From Pollenia angustigena (taxonomy: Eukaryota; Arthropoda; Insecta; Diptera; Polleniidae): DNA of 64,000 nucleotides. Below are positions 10,767-22,369 of this stretch, piece by piece. The stretch spans positions 226,981,803-227,045,802 of the forward strand of contig OV884059.1 in assembly GCA_930367215.1 (NCBI GenBank), in the 5' to 3' direction. Each line of letters starts with the position of its first letter. The first letter of the stretch is position 1. The position numbers and the translations under genes were made by a program. The notes under the pieces were generated by a model. That model was given only the letters and a program-made list of their open reading frames with translations, ran no database searches and had not been told where the DNA came from.

Positions 10767-11769
10767 CCATTCAATTGCAGTTAAAAAATTAATACGATTG
10801 TATCATTTATTTAAATCTAACAAAATTTTGTTGACATTATTTTAATTGATACAAATTTTATTTGAACTTTATTTCTTTTAATCTACTTAGAACAATTTAA
10901 AATGTTACTAATTAAATTATATTATTCATGGCATGCGTAACAAATAAAACTTTAACGAATCCGTCTCATAAAAAATTATGATTTTCATAAAAATTTAAAA
11001 TAAATATTCTTAAGCTTTAAATTTAACAGATTTTAAGTTTTTTTTCTTTTTTAAACTCTACAAATCCAAACAAAAGAAACATTAATAAAAGTGTCCATAA
11101 ATAAACATTTCAAATGAAATACAGAATCATAAACAACAATACAATTTAATAAGAGTAGAAGGAAACTACAGAAGCTTAATGAATGGACATAAATTTAAAT
11201 TAAACTTTAAATGACACTGGCACTCGAATCTTCAATTCTAATAAAAAAAAACTAAATAAAAAAAACTAACAATGAACGAAAATAAAAATGCGTTAGAATT
11301 ATGATGCAATTTCATTTGAAAAAGAAACGATGATTCTTCAATTGAAATGTTTGAATACAATTTGTAATTGTTCTCGAATACGAGCGGAATGCAACGAGTA
11401 TAATTTATTAATGAATGAAATTGATACAAGATGATAAAAATCTCAGGCGGCATATTCTGGGTTGGATAGATTTTTATAGGAACGAATAAGGGGATGTTAC
11501 AGTTTAAGGCAATTACAGTTTAACAGTCGTTGAATATACAGTACAAAACGGTTACTACCAACACCGTTTATAAAGAACTATGGATTTAGCGAACAATGTT
11601 TCAGGTCTCATTAAGTTTCTTCTGATATTTTTTAATACGTCTATAGCGAATACAGCGAATACAGTGTCCGGGAGTGTTTTTTGATTTATGATCATGCACG
11701 CTCTCAAGGAAAAGAAATACTATCATGTTCATATACGAGAAATTTAAAATTTTCACTATCACAAAATAA
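10767..11769. other. AT-rich non-coding stretch
   Basis: No gene or full element is visible. Near 11538 there is CAGTACAAAACGG preceded by TA, which may be a lone end of another Tc1/mariner MITE; I did not find its partner. Confidence 0.35.
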
Positions 11770-11771
11770 TA

Positions 11772-12699
11772 TCGGGTGATTTTTTAGCTATTATCTTTTT
11801 GGCAACATTGTTTAAACAGCTGACGCACGTTTCGTGTTTTGTTTCACTGTCAAACATCTTTAGTTCGGTCTAAAATTTAACCATGAATCGTCTTACAAAC
11901 GAACAATGCTTGCAAATTATTGAATTTTATTATCAAAATGCGTGCTCTGTTAAGAAAGTTCATCGCGCGCTTCTTGTGTTCAGCGACGCATCTCATTTTT
12001 GGCTCAATGGGTACGTTAATAAGCAAAATTGTCGATTTTGGAGTGAAGATCAGCCAGAAGCAGAAGAGCTACCAATGCATCCAGAAAAAGTCACAGTTTG
12101 GTGCGGTTTATGGGCTGGTGGCATCATTGGACCGTACTTCTTCAAAGATGATGCGAATCGTAACGTAACTGTGAATGGTGAGCGCTACCGTGAGATGATA
12201 TCCAACTTTTTTTTGCCCAAAATGTAAGAGCTTGACTTGCATGACATGTAGTTTCAACAAGACGGTGCCACATGCCACACAGCACGCTTAACAATGGACT
12301 TATTGAGAGGCGAGTTCGGTGAACATTTTATTTCACGTTCGGGACCGGTCAATTGGCCGCCTAGATCGTGCGATTTAACGCCTTTAGACTATTTTTTGTA
12401 GGGCTATGTTAAAGCTCATGTCTATACACACATGCCCGCTTCAATTGACCCATTGGAACACAACATTGAAGCATTTATTTATGAGATACCGGCCGAAATG
12501 CTGGAAAAAGTGTGCCAAAATTGGACTAAGCGGATGGACCATTTGAGGCGCAGTCACGGTCAACATTTGCATGAAATAATCTTCAAACATTAAATTATAT
12601 GGACCGTACTATCGATTCAAATAAAGATTTCTTGCATTTTTCTGAATTTTATGTGTTTTTTTTTTAAACTTTCCTATAGGTTTTAAAAAAATTACCCAT
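11772..12699 (+). mobile_element. mariner (DD41D type) copy A, internally deleted
   Basis: The 5' terminus TCGGGTGATTTTTTAGCTAT and 3' terminus (reverse-complemented ATGGGTAATTTTTTTAAAAC) are flanked by TA at 11770-11771 and 12700-12701. The 928-bp element carries a decayed transposase (separate entry). Three further copies lie at 16970-17772 (-), 40077-41017 (-) and 61728-62656 (+). Confidence 0.9.
11883..12593 (+). pseudogene. mariner-family transposase, deleted and interrupted (copy A)
   Basis: The frame starts MNRLTNEQCLQIIEFYYQN (N-terminal helix-turn-helix), then jumps at VHRALL|VFSD from the DNA-binding region straight to the first catalytic motif, a deletion of the linker and second HTH. 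It continues through WCGLWAGGIIGPYFFK to a stop at 12225-12227; beyond it lie FQQDGATCHTARLTMDLLRG (second Asp) and WPPRSCDLTPLDYF (third Asp). Counting from the Asp of QQDGA to that of TPLD gives 41 intervening residues, the DD41D spacing of the rosa/Visitor-like branch. Two further stops (at the Trp of HDMWF and of FLWGY) inactivate it. The C-terminus ends LHEIIFKH. Confidence 0.9.
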
Positions 12700-13021
12700 T
12701 ACAATTTTTATTATCACACACTCTCACGAAATATTTTATTAGAGAAAATTATTTTTAAATACAACACGAACAATGAATAATTTTTATTGAATTTTAAAAA
12801 ATATTTTATATTTTTAAAATTAGAACTGTATAAACAAATGTATATTTTAATCTTTATGTATTCCAAAGTTTCTTATGAAATCGTCATGAGTGCGAGTGTA
12901 AGCGCACTCACGCTTACTCTCAAACGCTAAATCTTAAATAAAAATCATCGCAATAATTAATAAATCACGAGTGGTACGTAAAATTCACGCCAGGCTTACA
13001 AGCTGTAAAAATTGTTGCAAG

Positions 13022-14481
13022 CATGGTTGCCAGATAAGTTTGTGAGAGAATCATCAATTTCCTGAGAAAAAATCGTCAAAAAAACAGACAAATTAAAATT
13101 TAGTTGTTTTAAACAATTTTTGTTTGATTTTTATAAAAAAAAAAACATTCAAACAAAAACATAATTACTTCATACCCAACTTTCGTTTTCAATCGTGTAA
13201 GAGATACTGGGAGTCTCATACAGAGCGTTTTTGATCGTCTACGACCGAATTTTTTAATCCTAGAAGATACATCACATCGGAAAAACTGTAAAATGACGGA
13301 GATTCCTCCATAGCACAGTGAAACACGCTTCTTAAATCGTTGAGGGAATCTTTTAAGTCGTGGGTAAAGATTATCTTACGAGTCTTTCATGTCAAGAATC
13401 GTATCCCTGTAAAAAATGGAGCTTACTGGTAAGCAGTTTTGTAAGGGAGAGAAGCACAATACCCCCCTTACAAACCTGCTTACAAGAACTTACAAAAAAA
13501 TTTAAAATCTATGTTCGCTAATATTTCGGGAATGATCGTAATTGCAATACAACCTGCTTCGATGTAAGGGAATAACAGAAGCACATAAAACATTGTTCGT
13601 GAATTTTTTCTATAAAAAAATTATTTAAATTATTCACTTACAATCTGCTTACTGATAAGGGATAACGCGAATTTATTCAATCATTAAATTAAAAATTCAC
13701 TTAAATGGTATTCGCTTCTCTGCTGCTTCTTAGTAGTGTGTAATAGGCAGCGCATATATCAGCGCTCATGTAGATTTCGTGCTTCCAGAAACATAAAATT
13801 TGTTAACTGAGATGAGACTCATGTAAATACTATCTTACAACTCGTAAATATGTATATTATTTATACAGATAGTCGCAAAAGATTCATTCGATGATGGTTT
13901 GACGAATGATAAATAAAGTGTAAAATTGTTGTTGCTGTACTCTGAAAATAGTCAAAGATGTTCTTAAGACTTGTATATTACAGCCGTACCTAAACAAAAG
14001 CGGCACGCGTTTTCTAGTTTTTCAATAGAGCGTTCTCAACGCTTTCAATTGGAAAAACCGATTTTGACAGCTCGTTTAATAGTGAAGTTTACCGCTATTG
14101 TTAATCAATAATGGCAATAAAGCTATTTTTTGATCAATCTAGCGTTTTTATCTCTATTTTTATTTATAATTTGTGGGTTTTTTTAAACAAGAAGGCTATC
14201 ACTACTGTTCGTGACACAATGTTGACGCTCTTGCTTAGGTACGGCATAACAGCGTAAAAGCGTAGCGAAAAAAAACGTTCCGCCTTCCACTCTTGTTAAG
14301 GTACGGCTGTTGAACATTCCAAGATTTAAAAACGAACGTGTCAGAAAATTTAATGTTTTATTCAGACTTTGGAGACTGAAAAATCGTCGCATTTAAGAAA
14401 AAAATCAGCAAATCGGCACTTTGCTAATTCCGGAACAAAAATCGTCAAAATGACGGTAAATCGTCAAATCTGGAAGCCCAG
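13022..14481. mobile_element. hAT-like non-autonomous element with 8-bp target duplication
   Basis: The ends are CATGGTTGCCAGATAAGTTT and, reverse-complemented, CTGGGCTTCCAGATTTGACG. The octamer GTTGCAAG directly flanks both (13014-13021, 14482-14489); 8-bp duplications are the hAT signature. The subterminal regions hold repeated TGACGATTT/AATCGTC motifs, as expected of hAT transposase-binding clusters. It is 1460 bp without a transposase ORF and contains a nested MITE at about 13981-14308. Termini resemble those of the hAT-like elements at 31264 and 52073. Confidence 0.85.
13981..14308. mobile_element. MITE nested in the hAT element
   Basis: CAGCCGTACCTAAACAAAAG at the left is mirrored by CTTGTTAAGGTACGGCTG at the right, within one or two mismatches. 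TTA precedes the left end and TTG follows the right, possibly a decayed TTA duplication. A second inverted-like block (CTTGCTTAGGTACGG near 14232) lies just inside the right end. Confidence 0.65.
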
Positions 14482-14520
14482 GTTGCAAGTAAAATTTTGC
14501 AAGATGTTTTTCTCTCTTTA

Positions 14521-14688
14521 AGGGTATTCATGTCAAAAGTTGCACCCTTACAAAAAAGCAAAAGTGCAAAAAAATAACAACAACCACAAAGACAATTATT
14601 TACGCACAACCAATTGTCTGTGTGGTTGTTGTTATATTTTTGCACTTTTGCTGTTTTGAAAGGGTGCAACTTGTGACGTGAATACCCT
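14521..14688. mobile_element. Foldback MITE with ~75-bp arms
   Basis: AGGGTATTCATGTCAAAAGT at the left is matched by GACGTGAATACCCT at the right, and the complementarity continues inward through GGGTGCAAC, GCAAAAGTGCAAAA and AACAACCACA to a short loop near 14600. TA flanks both ends (14519-14520, 14689-14690). Nearly the whole 168-bp unit can form one hairpin. Confidence 0.8.
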
Positions 14689-14852
14689 TATTATATTTTA
14701 CTCTCTACTTGCAAATTTTTTCGGTTAATGAACACTTTCCAGTAACAATTGTTACATATTCGTAAAAATTTTTTGTAAATAAGCACACATTTTGTTGATG
14801 TTTTCATTCAAAACAAAACAAAATTATTATAAACGTCATTTACAATTTCATA

Positions 14853-15880
14853 CACAGAAAAAATTATTGCCGAATTATTTTCAAACAAACGCTTGTTTGA
14901 AATTTTTTTTGATTTCTACAAATTTTTTTACTGATTCAATCAATATTTTTGTTTGATTTTTATTTAACCAACAAAAATGTGGACAACTCTTCAAAAATAT
15001 AATAAACGCGCTATTGGTTTCAAGTTTTCATAATTTTGTATGAAATATTTAATGCTCTTTAATGTTGTCGTCCTTTTGCATTTTTTTTTTACTGATTGTA
15101 AGCAACACTTCTTTATGATAAATATAAGAACTACAACAAACACATGCAGTCTATTTTTGGACGCTTTAAAAAAGTACAGCAATAAGAAAAATGATGAAAT
15201 AGCGTGACGAGGTTTGTAGTAAAAAAACAACAAAAACAATAGCAGGTAAAAAAAACGTTTAATTTTTTTTTAAACAACAAAAATGACAACATTATAAGAA
15301 ACAAAATAAATTTTTGGTTGTTTCAAAGTTGGTAAAAAAAAAACAAAATCCCGTATTCAATTTTTTCAAACAGTTTGTTTAAATACATAAAATACAAAAA
15401 TAGAATGATGACGAAAAACATATCGAGTCGGTCTGCCGCCGTTTTTGGTTACATTTCTTCTTCATTAGCAAAGGAAAGGATGCAGCAAAAGTGAGTGACG
15501 AAGAAAGACATTGTGTGTATAAATAAGACTTCGTTCAAAAATTATTCCAACAAAAAAAAAGTGTCTCAAAGCCAGCCGGCCGCTCTGCTCTGCTTCATCT
15601 TCACCAACAGTGCTTGCTTGTGTGCGCGTCATTGCTTGTGCCAAAACTTTTTTGTTTGATTCAGCAAAATTATTTGTTTAAAATTTTTTATGAATTTCAG
15701 TAAACATTTTGTTTGATTCTGTAAAATTATTTGTTTGAAAAAATCGGCGTTATTTTTCAATAAACAAAATGCAAATAAATTGTTTGAATATGCGAATTTG
15801 TTTGTAGGACCGATTTCAGACAAAAAATTTTTTGATTCTACAAATTTTTTGTTTGAATTGAAATAATAATTTTTTCTGTG
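14853..15880. mobile_element. TIR element with TA target duplication (~1.0 kb)
   Basis: CACAGAAAAAATTATT is perfectly repeated in inverted orientation at the two ends, each flanked by TA (14851-14852, 15881-15882). The right half carries several copies of a TTTTGTTTGATTC/ACAAATTTTTT motif. No transposase is encoded. The ends resemble Tc1/mariner-type MITEs. Confidence 0.75.
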
Positions 15881-15882
15881 TA

Positions 15883-16967
15883 CAAATTGGTGCTTAAGTT
15901 TTGAATTTAACAAAAAACATTAGTTCCATTTTGTTTCGAAAAATGTGGGGTCTGTACGTCACTGCGAATTCACGCGTGTACGTGTGCTGGATGTAATATT
16001 CGCCTTTAAATCAAAATTTTTTGATTTTCCATCTATCATCGTCGGTGTCACACATACCAACACATTTTCACAAATACTAATTACCATAGTGCTTGATGAG
16101 AAATGCTTGACCGTGTACAGACCCCTTTTAATTCATTTACAGTTACTTATCTTTTTTAATGTTATTGTTTTTAATGTCCAAAAAGTACATACCAGCAATT
16201 TTTATCACAAATGAGACTACCACTTTTGCTTAAATTTAACCCAAATAAGAAGACCAAACTGTGGTTAGCCCTTTTAAAAATTTCTCTGCCCTTTTTAAAC
16301 AATTTAATTTAGCTCCAAATGATTCAAAACTGTGCAGGAAAAAACCCGATGTCTTTTAATTTAAAATACAAAAAATTATCGAAAGCATAAATTTTCACTT
16401 CCTACTTTTTTTTAAGAATTTATGCAAGTTACAAAAAAAAAAAAAAAAACAAAACAAAGTATTCGTTGGTATGAGCACATATTTGTCTAAGTATTCCTCT
16501 TGTAATTTACTCGCACTCGCATTCATATCATTGTAATGATTTTAATCCATCAGGCCTCTTCAGTTCATTTTTAGATGTTTCGGCTGAGAATTGCAGTCAT
16601 TGAGTAAAAGCATGACTGCAGGGTCTTTAATGCTTGGTTTGATTTCTGTATAAGTGTTTGTTAACCCAGCAATTCTGAAGATACATTGAACATTTATATT
16701 TACTTGATGGGGTTAAATTATTCCTTAACAGCAAAAAGTTAATTATGTTATTAATCTTCACTCGTTCGTTTATTTAATTGCGTTTTTGGCCACTAAATTA
16801 TTTTAATTGTCACTTTGCTGTTCTCCAATAATTGCAGCTGGTTATAAAAGCTTTAACCCCATGACCAGTGAACAGAATATTCGCCCTTATCGTGATTGGC
16901 GAATTTTTATTACGCCTGCGACTGTTTGGTAAAAGATTAAAGGAATAAGTTTACGTTCTCTTTAATC
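15883..16967. other. AT-rich non-coding stretch
   Basis: I see no gene and no paired termini here. The stretch contains an A-rich tract near 16433-16455 and otherwise unremarkable sequence. Confidence 0.4.
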
Positions 16968-16969
16968 TA

Positions 16970-17772
16970 ATGGGTGATTTTTTAAGAGCTATAGGAAAGT
17001 TAAAAAAAAACACATACAATTTAGAAAAATGCATGAAATCTTTATTTGAATCGATAGTACGGTATATAATTTAATGTTTGAAGATTATTTCATGCAAATG
17101 TTGACCGTGACTGCGCCTCAAATGGTCCATCCGCTTAGTCCAATTTTGGCGTACTCTTTCCAACATTTCGGGTGGTATCTCGGTTTAGACATGAGCTTTA
17201 ACATAGCCCCATACAAAATAGTCTAAAGAACTCGCCTCTCAATAAGTCCATTGTTTAGCGTGCTGTGTGGCATGTGGCACCGTCTTGTTGAAACCACATG
17301 TCATGCAAGTCTTGCATTTTGGGCAAAAAAAAGTTGGATATCATCTCACGGTAGTGCTCACCATTCACAGTTATGTTACGATTCGCATCATCTTTGAAGA
17401 AGTACGGTCCAAGGATGCCGCTGGTCATAAACCGCATCAAACTGAGACTTTTTCTGGATGCATTGGTAGCTCTTGCAATGCTTCTGGCTGATTTTCACTC
17501 TAAAATCGACAATTCTGCTTATTAACGTACCCATTGAGCCAAAAATGAGCTTCGTGGCTGAACACAAGAAGCGCGCGATGAACTTTCTTAACAGAGCACG
17601 CATTTTGATAACAAAATTCAATAATTTGCAAGCGTTGTTCGTTTGTAAGACGATTCATGGTTAAATTATAGACCAAACTGAAGATGTTTGACAGTGAAAC
17701 AAAACACGAAACGTGCGTCAGCTGTTTAAACCAGTGTTGCCAAAAAGATAATAGCTAAAAAAAATCACCCGA
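16970..17772 (-). mobile_element. mariner (DD41D type) copy B, multiply deleted
   Basis: The termini match copy A (ATGGGTGATTTTTTAAGAGC at the left; the right end reverse-complements to TCGGGTGATTTTTTTTAGCT) and TA flanks both (16968-16969, 17773-17774). At 803 bp it is the shortest of the four copies. Confidence 0.9.
17071..17658 (-). pseudogene. mariner transposase remnant (copy B)
   Basis: The minus-strand frame starts MNRL at 17658 and shows the same HRALL|VFS junction as copies A and D, so this deletion is ancestral to the three. Additional deletions remove the segment between LLRGEFGE and YFLWGYVKAH, which includes the third catalytic Asp, and the segment between KAHV and EIPAEML. Frameshifts occur near 17400-17500. 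The second catalytic motif MWFQQDGATCHTA is intact at about 17258-17300. Confidence 0.88.
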
Positions 17773-17999
17773 TATTACTAAACCGTAATTTAAATTCGCC
17801 ATTCACAACAAGGGTGATTATAATAAAATGGACCGAATTGCAATAGGTGAAAACAAGTGATAAAGTATTTAAGCTGTAGTTATTCCAAAGGAAAGGCAAT
17901 TGATACAAAACTAGTCATGGGACTAGATATATACGGGCTGATGCTATCTGTTTACATAACTTTATATAAACGAGATCTGTCAAGTTTATATGTTTTACT

Positions 18000-19471
18000 T
18001 TTACTTTACTTGTTCAGCCAATCCCCAAGAAGGGTAAGGCTACTAACCCTGATAATTACCGCCCAATCGCAATTTGCTCTTCGCTCTCGAAGGTGATGGA
18101 GAGCATGGTTAATTACCATCTTGTGAAATATCTGGAGACAAATTCACTTCTCAGTGACAGACAGTATGGTTTTCGTGGTAGCCGATCTACAGGAGACCTG
18201 TTAGCGTTTCTTTCAGAACGTTGGAGTCGGTCCATTCACCGATTTGGTGAATGCAAAGTGGTTGCTCTGGATATTTCCAAGGCGTTTGATCGGGTGTGGC
18301 ATGGTGCGCTTGTGTCAAAGCTTATTGCTTTTGGTGTCGGTAATGATTTCTCTCGATTTATATCGAGTTTCCTCAGTGATCGCACTATACGTGTTGTTAT
18401 AGATGGGATTGCATCAAACGAGTTTCAGGTAAATTCAGGGGTACCGCAAGGTTCTGTCCTTTCTCCTACGCTATTTCTTATATATCTTAATGACCTTCTT
18501 GGTCATACTTCAAATCCTATCTACTCTTTTGCAGATGACAGCAACATTTGTCATTCATATTCCTTCGATCATAGGCCAAGCCTTGTTGAGATTGGGGGCA
18601 AAAGGCAAAATATGAATGACACTCTTAATCAGGACCTAGCTGCAATCTCTGAGTGGGGTCAAGCGAATAGGGTCGAATTTAATGCACGCAAGACCCAATG
18701 TTGTATGTTGACCCACAGACGGGCCGTGGGACCAACTATGTCATCTGTATTAATGGGTGGCATTGATATTAAGGAATCGGATACTCTTGATGTTCTGGGC
18801 ATGAGAATACAGTGCGATGTCCGCTGGAATAAACACGTTTTTAAAGTGTCGAAAGAGGCTTTCAAGTGTTTAGGTTTTTTAAAACGGTGCAAGACTTACT
18901 TCACTTCCTCCGATCTCCTTACTATCTATACCACCTATATCCGACCGAAGATGGAATACAACTCCCATATATGGGCAGGGGCTTCAAAGTCTATTTTGAA
19001 CCTTCTGGACCGTGTACAAAGGAGGGCGGTGAAGCTCATCAATGACAGTAGGGTATCCAACTCTATTGACTCATTGGGGCATCGTCGGAATGTGGGTTGT
19101 GTGACACTTTTCTATCGATATTACCATGGGAGGTGTTCCACTGAGATAAGTGAACTTATTCCACCCGCCCGAGTATTTCTTCGTAATACTCGCTCATCCA
19201 GTGGATCACATCCGTTTGTAGTCGATTGTCCTGTGTTTCGCACAACGCATTATAGAGAAGGTTCGTTTTTCAGTCGAACTATTCGTATGTGGAATAAACT
19301 TCCCGCAGAGGTCTTTCCCGGTACTTATAATTTATTAAGATTCAAGTCAAATGTCCACAAACACTATTCCCTCTTTCCTCCTTCCCAAACCTTATTTTCC
19401 CGATCAACACAATGCACTGCATATATAGGGGGCATCCCCTGAGTGTTGGTTTATCGTTAAAAAAAAAAAAA
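18000..19471 (+). mobile_element. 5'-truncated jockey-like LINE with poly(A) and target duplication
   Basis: TGTTTTACT occurs immediately before the element (17991-17999) and again immediately after its A12-13 tail (19472-19480), a clear target-site duplication. The body starts inside RT at PIPKKGKATNPDNYRPIAIC and runs to the end of ORF2 and a very short 3' untranslated tail. It lacks ORF1, endonuclease and the first part of RT, as usual for 5'-truncated LINE insertions. Confidence 0.9.
18012..19442 (+). pseudogene. Reverse transcriptase (C-terminal ~475 aa of LINE ORF2), frame intact
   Basis: The frame is open from about 18006 to the TGA at 19440-19442; the first Met codon is 18093. RT motifs in order: PDNYRPIAICSSLSKVMES, RQYGFRGSRST, VALDISKAFDRVWH, SGVPQGSVLSPTLFL, YSFADDSN (catalytic Asp pair), NARKTQCCMLTHRR, LDVLGMRIQ, followed by the thumb/C-terminal region RVQRRAVKLIND and FFSRTIRMWNKLPAEVFPG, as in jockey/CR1-type elements, which have no RNase H. 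It is a dead copy because the 5' half of ORF2 is absent, yet it has no stop or frameshift, so the insertion is young. Its RT is almost identical to that in the chimera at 5311-6103. Confidence 0.9.
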
Positions 19472-19650
19472 TGTTTTACTCGGGACAATATCTGGCATTA
19501 TTTGAACCGAAATTGAATGTGTCCATTTAGGTTTTTTAGTTACTTATAACAAAGTGTCAAAAAGGTGCCAATTAACACTCTCTTAGACATAGACCTGTTA
19601 AAGTGACAACTGCCCTTCATATAAAGTGTTAGAACTAGAACCGGTCCCTA

Positions 19651-20424
19651 CACTGATAGAAAAGGCGTCATAACGCTGATGTTTTTTGACATCAGTACTA
19701 TGACAAGTGGCTTCGTTTTTGACCCGATGACACTTTTCATAAATTATATCATCAATGGGATGACACATCGGCATCACAGAAATGACGAACATGTCCTCAG
19801 TGCGATGACGCAGTAACATCGGAGAAAGGACACATAAGCCTCAATTTGCCATTAAGTCAAAGTGAGAGAGTGTTATTATTTACTAACCCATAACATATGT
19901 TTGTTTCACGTTTGTTGAATTACGACCTTTGTTTACAGCAGAACTCTCAATAATAAGACACCAGCACCATGCCCCATATGGTTTTCGTAATCATTCTACT
20001 TTACAAATTGGATGTATTTTACTAAATAATTTAAAAAAAATAGAATATAGGAATTTTGTCTTCTTATTTACCGTATTCACAAAACTCCTTGTATCTTTGT
20101 ATTAATTGTATGCTGTATTAAAATACATAGTTCCCTATTGGTTTTTTATACAACATACAATAGATACAACGATACAAGGGGGTTTGTGAATACGGCAATT
20201 GTAATCATGAAAATAATGTTAATAATATACAAAATGTGGCATCGAATTGATGTCACTATAGTCATAAAATAGATGACACGCAACAAATGACAAAAATTGT
20301 ACGAAGACGTTAGTCATTGGTTTGATGTTACTTTTTGCATCATTGATGCCATTTGTAGTAACATTGATGTCACAATTCAGATGTTAGGGCATCATCAATA
20401 TGAAGATGCATTTTTCTATCAGTG
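19651..20424. mobile_element. TIR element with TA duplication, inserted into the tandem repeat
   Basis: CACTGATAGAAAA forms the inverted termini, flanked by TA on both sides (19649-19650, 20425-20426). The undisrupted paralogue at 20590-20620 has a single TA at this place, confirming both boundaries and the duplication. The interior has many copies of a GATGNCA motif near both ends. It is 774 bp without a transposase and hosts a smaller palindromic element. Confidence 0.85.
20071..20195. mobile_element. 125-bp palindromic MITE nested in the 19651-20424 element
   Basis: CCGTATTCACAAAACTCCTT and GGGGGTTTGTGAATACGG form the two ends, and complementarity continues through TTGTATC and further inward. 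No target duplication is obvious. It lies entirely inside the larger TIR element. Confidence 0.7.
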
Positions 20425-20832
20425 TACCACTTTAGAGTTGTTACGTGACAAGTTTGGTGCTAGTTCCGTTTTCCCAAGGGATGATAAATTACTTCAAAGA
20501 TATTCATTTATTTGACCATGTAAAAGTGATAATTCATTTATTTCATCATGTATAAGTGACAAGTCCCCTTCATATATAGTATTAGAAGTAGAACCGGTAC
20601 CTACCACTTTAGAACTGTGACGTGACAAGTTTGGTGCTACTTCCCTAAGGGTGATAAATAACTTCAAAAACTTTAATTTATTTTTGAAATGACTGATCAT
20701 CTTCAGAACCGTCGGGTAATATTTGCCAAACAAAAAAATTAAGTATGATGATTTTATTTCCTTAGAGTAAAAACAATTTTTTCAGTGTATTGAATTTATT
20801 GTTAAATACGTGTGTGCTTTGAAAAATATATA

Positions 20833-20858
20833 AAGAGAAAGAGGGAGAGAGAGAGTAA
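20833..20858 (+). repeat. (GA)n-rich microsatellite
   Basis: A run of GAGAAAGAGGGAGAGAGAG with minor interruptions. The surrounding 20691-21960 is AT-rich and shows no gene, only A/T homopolymers. Confidence 0.7.
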
Positions 20859-22214
20859 GAGTATGTGTGAATTGCATTTAATGAATTTATGGTATTTGTA
20901 CGCGTAATTAAGAATTTAATTAAATTTTCTTAATTTTTTTTTCATGAAATAAATACAAAAAGATTTCTGTAATTTTGTGAGTGCCTCAAAGGAATATTAG
21001 AAATGTTGATAAATTCTTGAAGAAATAGGAAATTTTAAAGAAAGCTGTTAGAGAATTTTGGTGATATGTAACGTATTGTATCTGATAATTGAATTTAAAG
21101 GGATGATAGTGAATATTTGAGACTTGTTAGCGGCTGAAAAAATCTTAAATGCCATAAATAGAAAGAACCGCTGGATATTTTCACATATTTATCCCATTAT
21201 GAAGTTCAATTCATGTTAAAGTCTCTCATAAACCATAAAATAATTTAACATTTATTGCACTATATTTTTTATAGGTGCACAAAATGCACTTTCAAAGATC
21301 AAAAAAACGTAAAGAAAAAACTTAAAATTTTTTTATATTTTTTCTTAAATAATTTCCTGTTTCTTATAAAATTTCTAATAACTAAATAAAATTCTAATAA
21401 TTCTTAAGAAAAAAAAAAAAATCATTAAAAATCTTGTAATTCTCACATAAAAATGTCAACAGAATCATTAAAAAACAGAAATTCCTTAAATAGTTTTTCA
21501 AATAAAAAATTTTACAAGCAAAATAAAAACTAATTACAAAAACTATTTTCCCATAAAATTTTAGATTTTCAAGAAAAACAAATAAAACAATAGAATAAAA
21601 TAGAAAAAAGCTTTAATTAAATGTTTCTTAAGCTATGAGAAAAACTTCGATGATTGAGTAGTGGGCGTTGAGGTTCCATCTGTATGTTCTTCATAGAACT
21701 GAAATGAACGAAGTTCTAGAGCATGAAATAAAAAAAATAAAAAAAATTGAACTATTGATCATTTTAATAGACAATTTTATTTATTTAAGAGGCTTTTTCT
21801 GGTATTTGTTATTTTTATTGTTCAATTAGAAATGAATTGGCATTATAATGAATAATAGAAAATAGTTTGATGCGAAAATTATAGAAAAAGGTCACAGAAA
21901 ATATATTTGAACTGTATTGAATTAAAAAACCAGAGAGACATTACGGCTAATTTAACCAATTGTAGTTGAAACTAAAGGCCCAACCATAATGTGCTTAAGT
22001 TGGCTTAAGCAAATGTGCGAATACATGCAAATTATATGAGGCAAACCATATTGATCTTAAGGAAACTTTTTGCTAAGCTTAATGAAACTGTCGTTTGCTT
22101 AAGCAAGGTGCGAGTTTAATCGCACATTCCGTACGGAATCAAACGTTTTTTGATTTTGTTTTCGTAAGTACATTTGAGAGACTTTTTATTTATTTTTGAC
22201 AGTAGGTTAAGTCT

Positions 22215-22350
22215 GGGTTCACACTATGAAAGTTTTCTTTCAGAAAGTCTGAGTTTATGGGTGAGAGAGGAGAGAAAAAAGCATGTTCTCTTCCCCTCTC
22301 ACCAATAAACTCAGACTTTCTGAAAGAAAACTTTCATAATGTGATCCCTA
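22215..22350. repeat. Foldback element with ~58-bp arms
   Basis: TTCACACTATGAAAGTTTTC and its continuation CTTTCAGAAAGTCTGAGTTT is mirrored downstream with few mismatches, leaving a loop of about 15 bases around AAAAAAGCATG. The structure is a near-complete hairpin of 136 bp, 20 bp from the next element. Confidence 0.8.
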
Positions 22351-22369
22351 ACTAAGCAAGGCTATGCAT

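Larger units (their letters stand above)
19595..20690. repeat. Imperfect tandem host repeat, one unit interrupted by a MITE
   Basis: Unit 1 is split: AGTGACAACTGCCCTTCATA..GAACCGGTCCCTA lies at about 19600-19650 and continues after the MITE as TACCACTTTAGAGTTG..GACAAGTTTGGTGC at 20425-20515. Unit 2 at about 20550-20690 carries the same blocks uninterrupted (GTGACAAGTCCCCTTCATAT..ACCGGTACCTACCACTTTAG). Unit 2 therefore serves as an empty-site reference. The identity of the repeat is unknown. Confidence 0.75.

Noticed and set aside
22017..22130. Local repeats of GCTTAAG as a regulatory cluster
   Set aside because: They lie at the end of a putative TIR element and look like subterminal repeats, not host binding sites.
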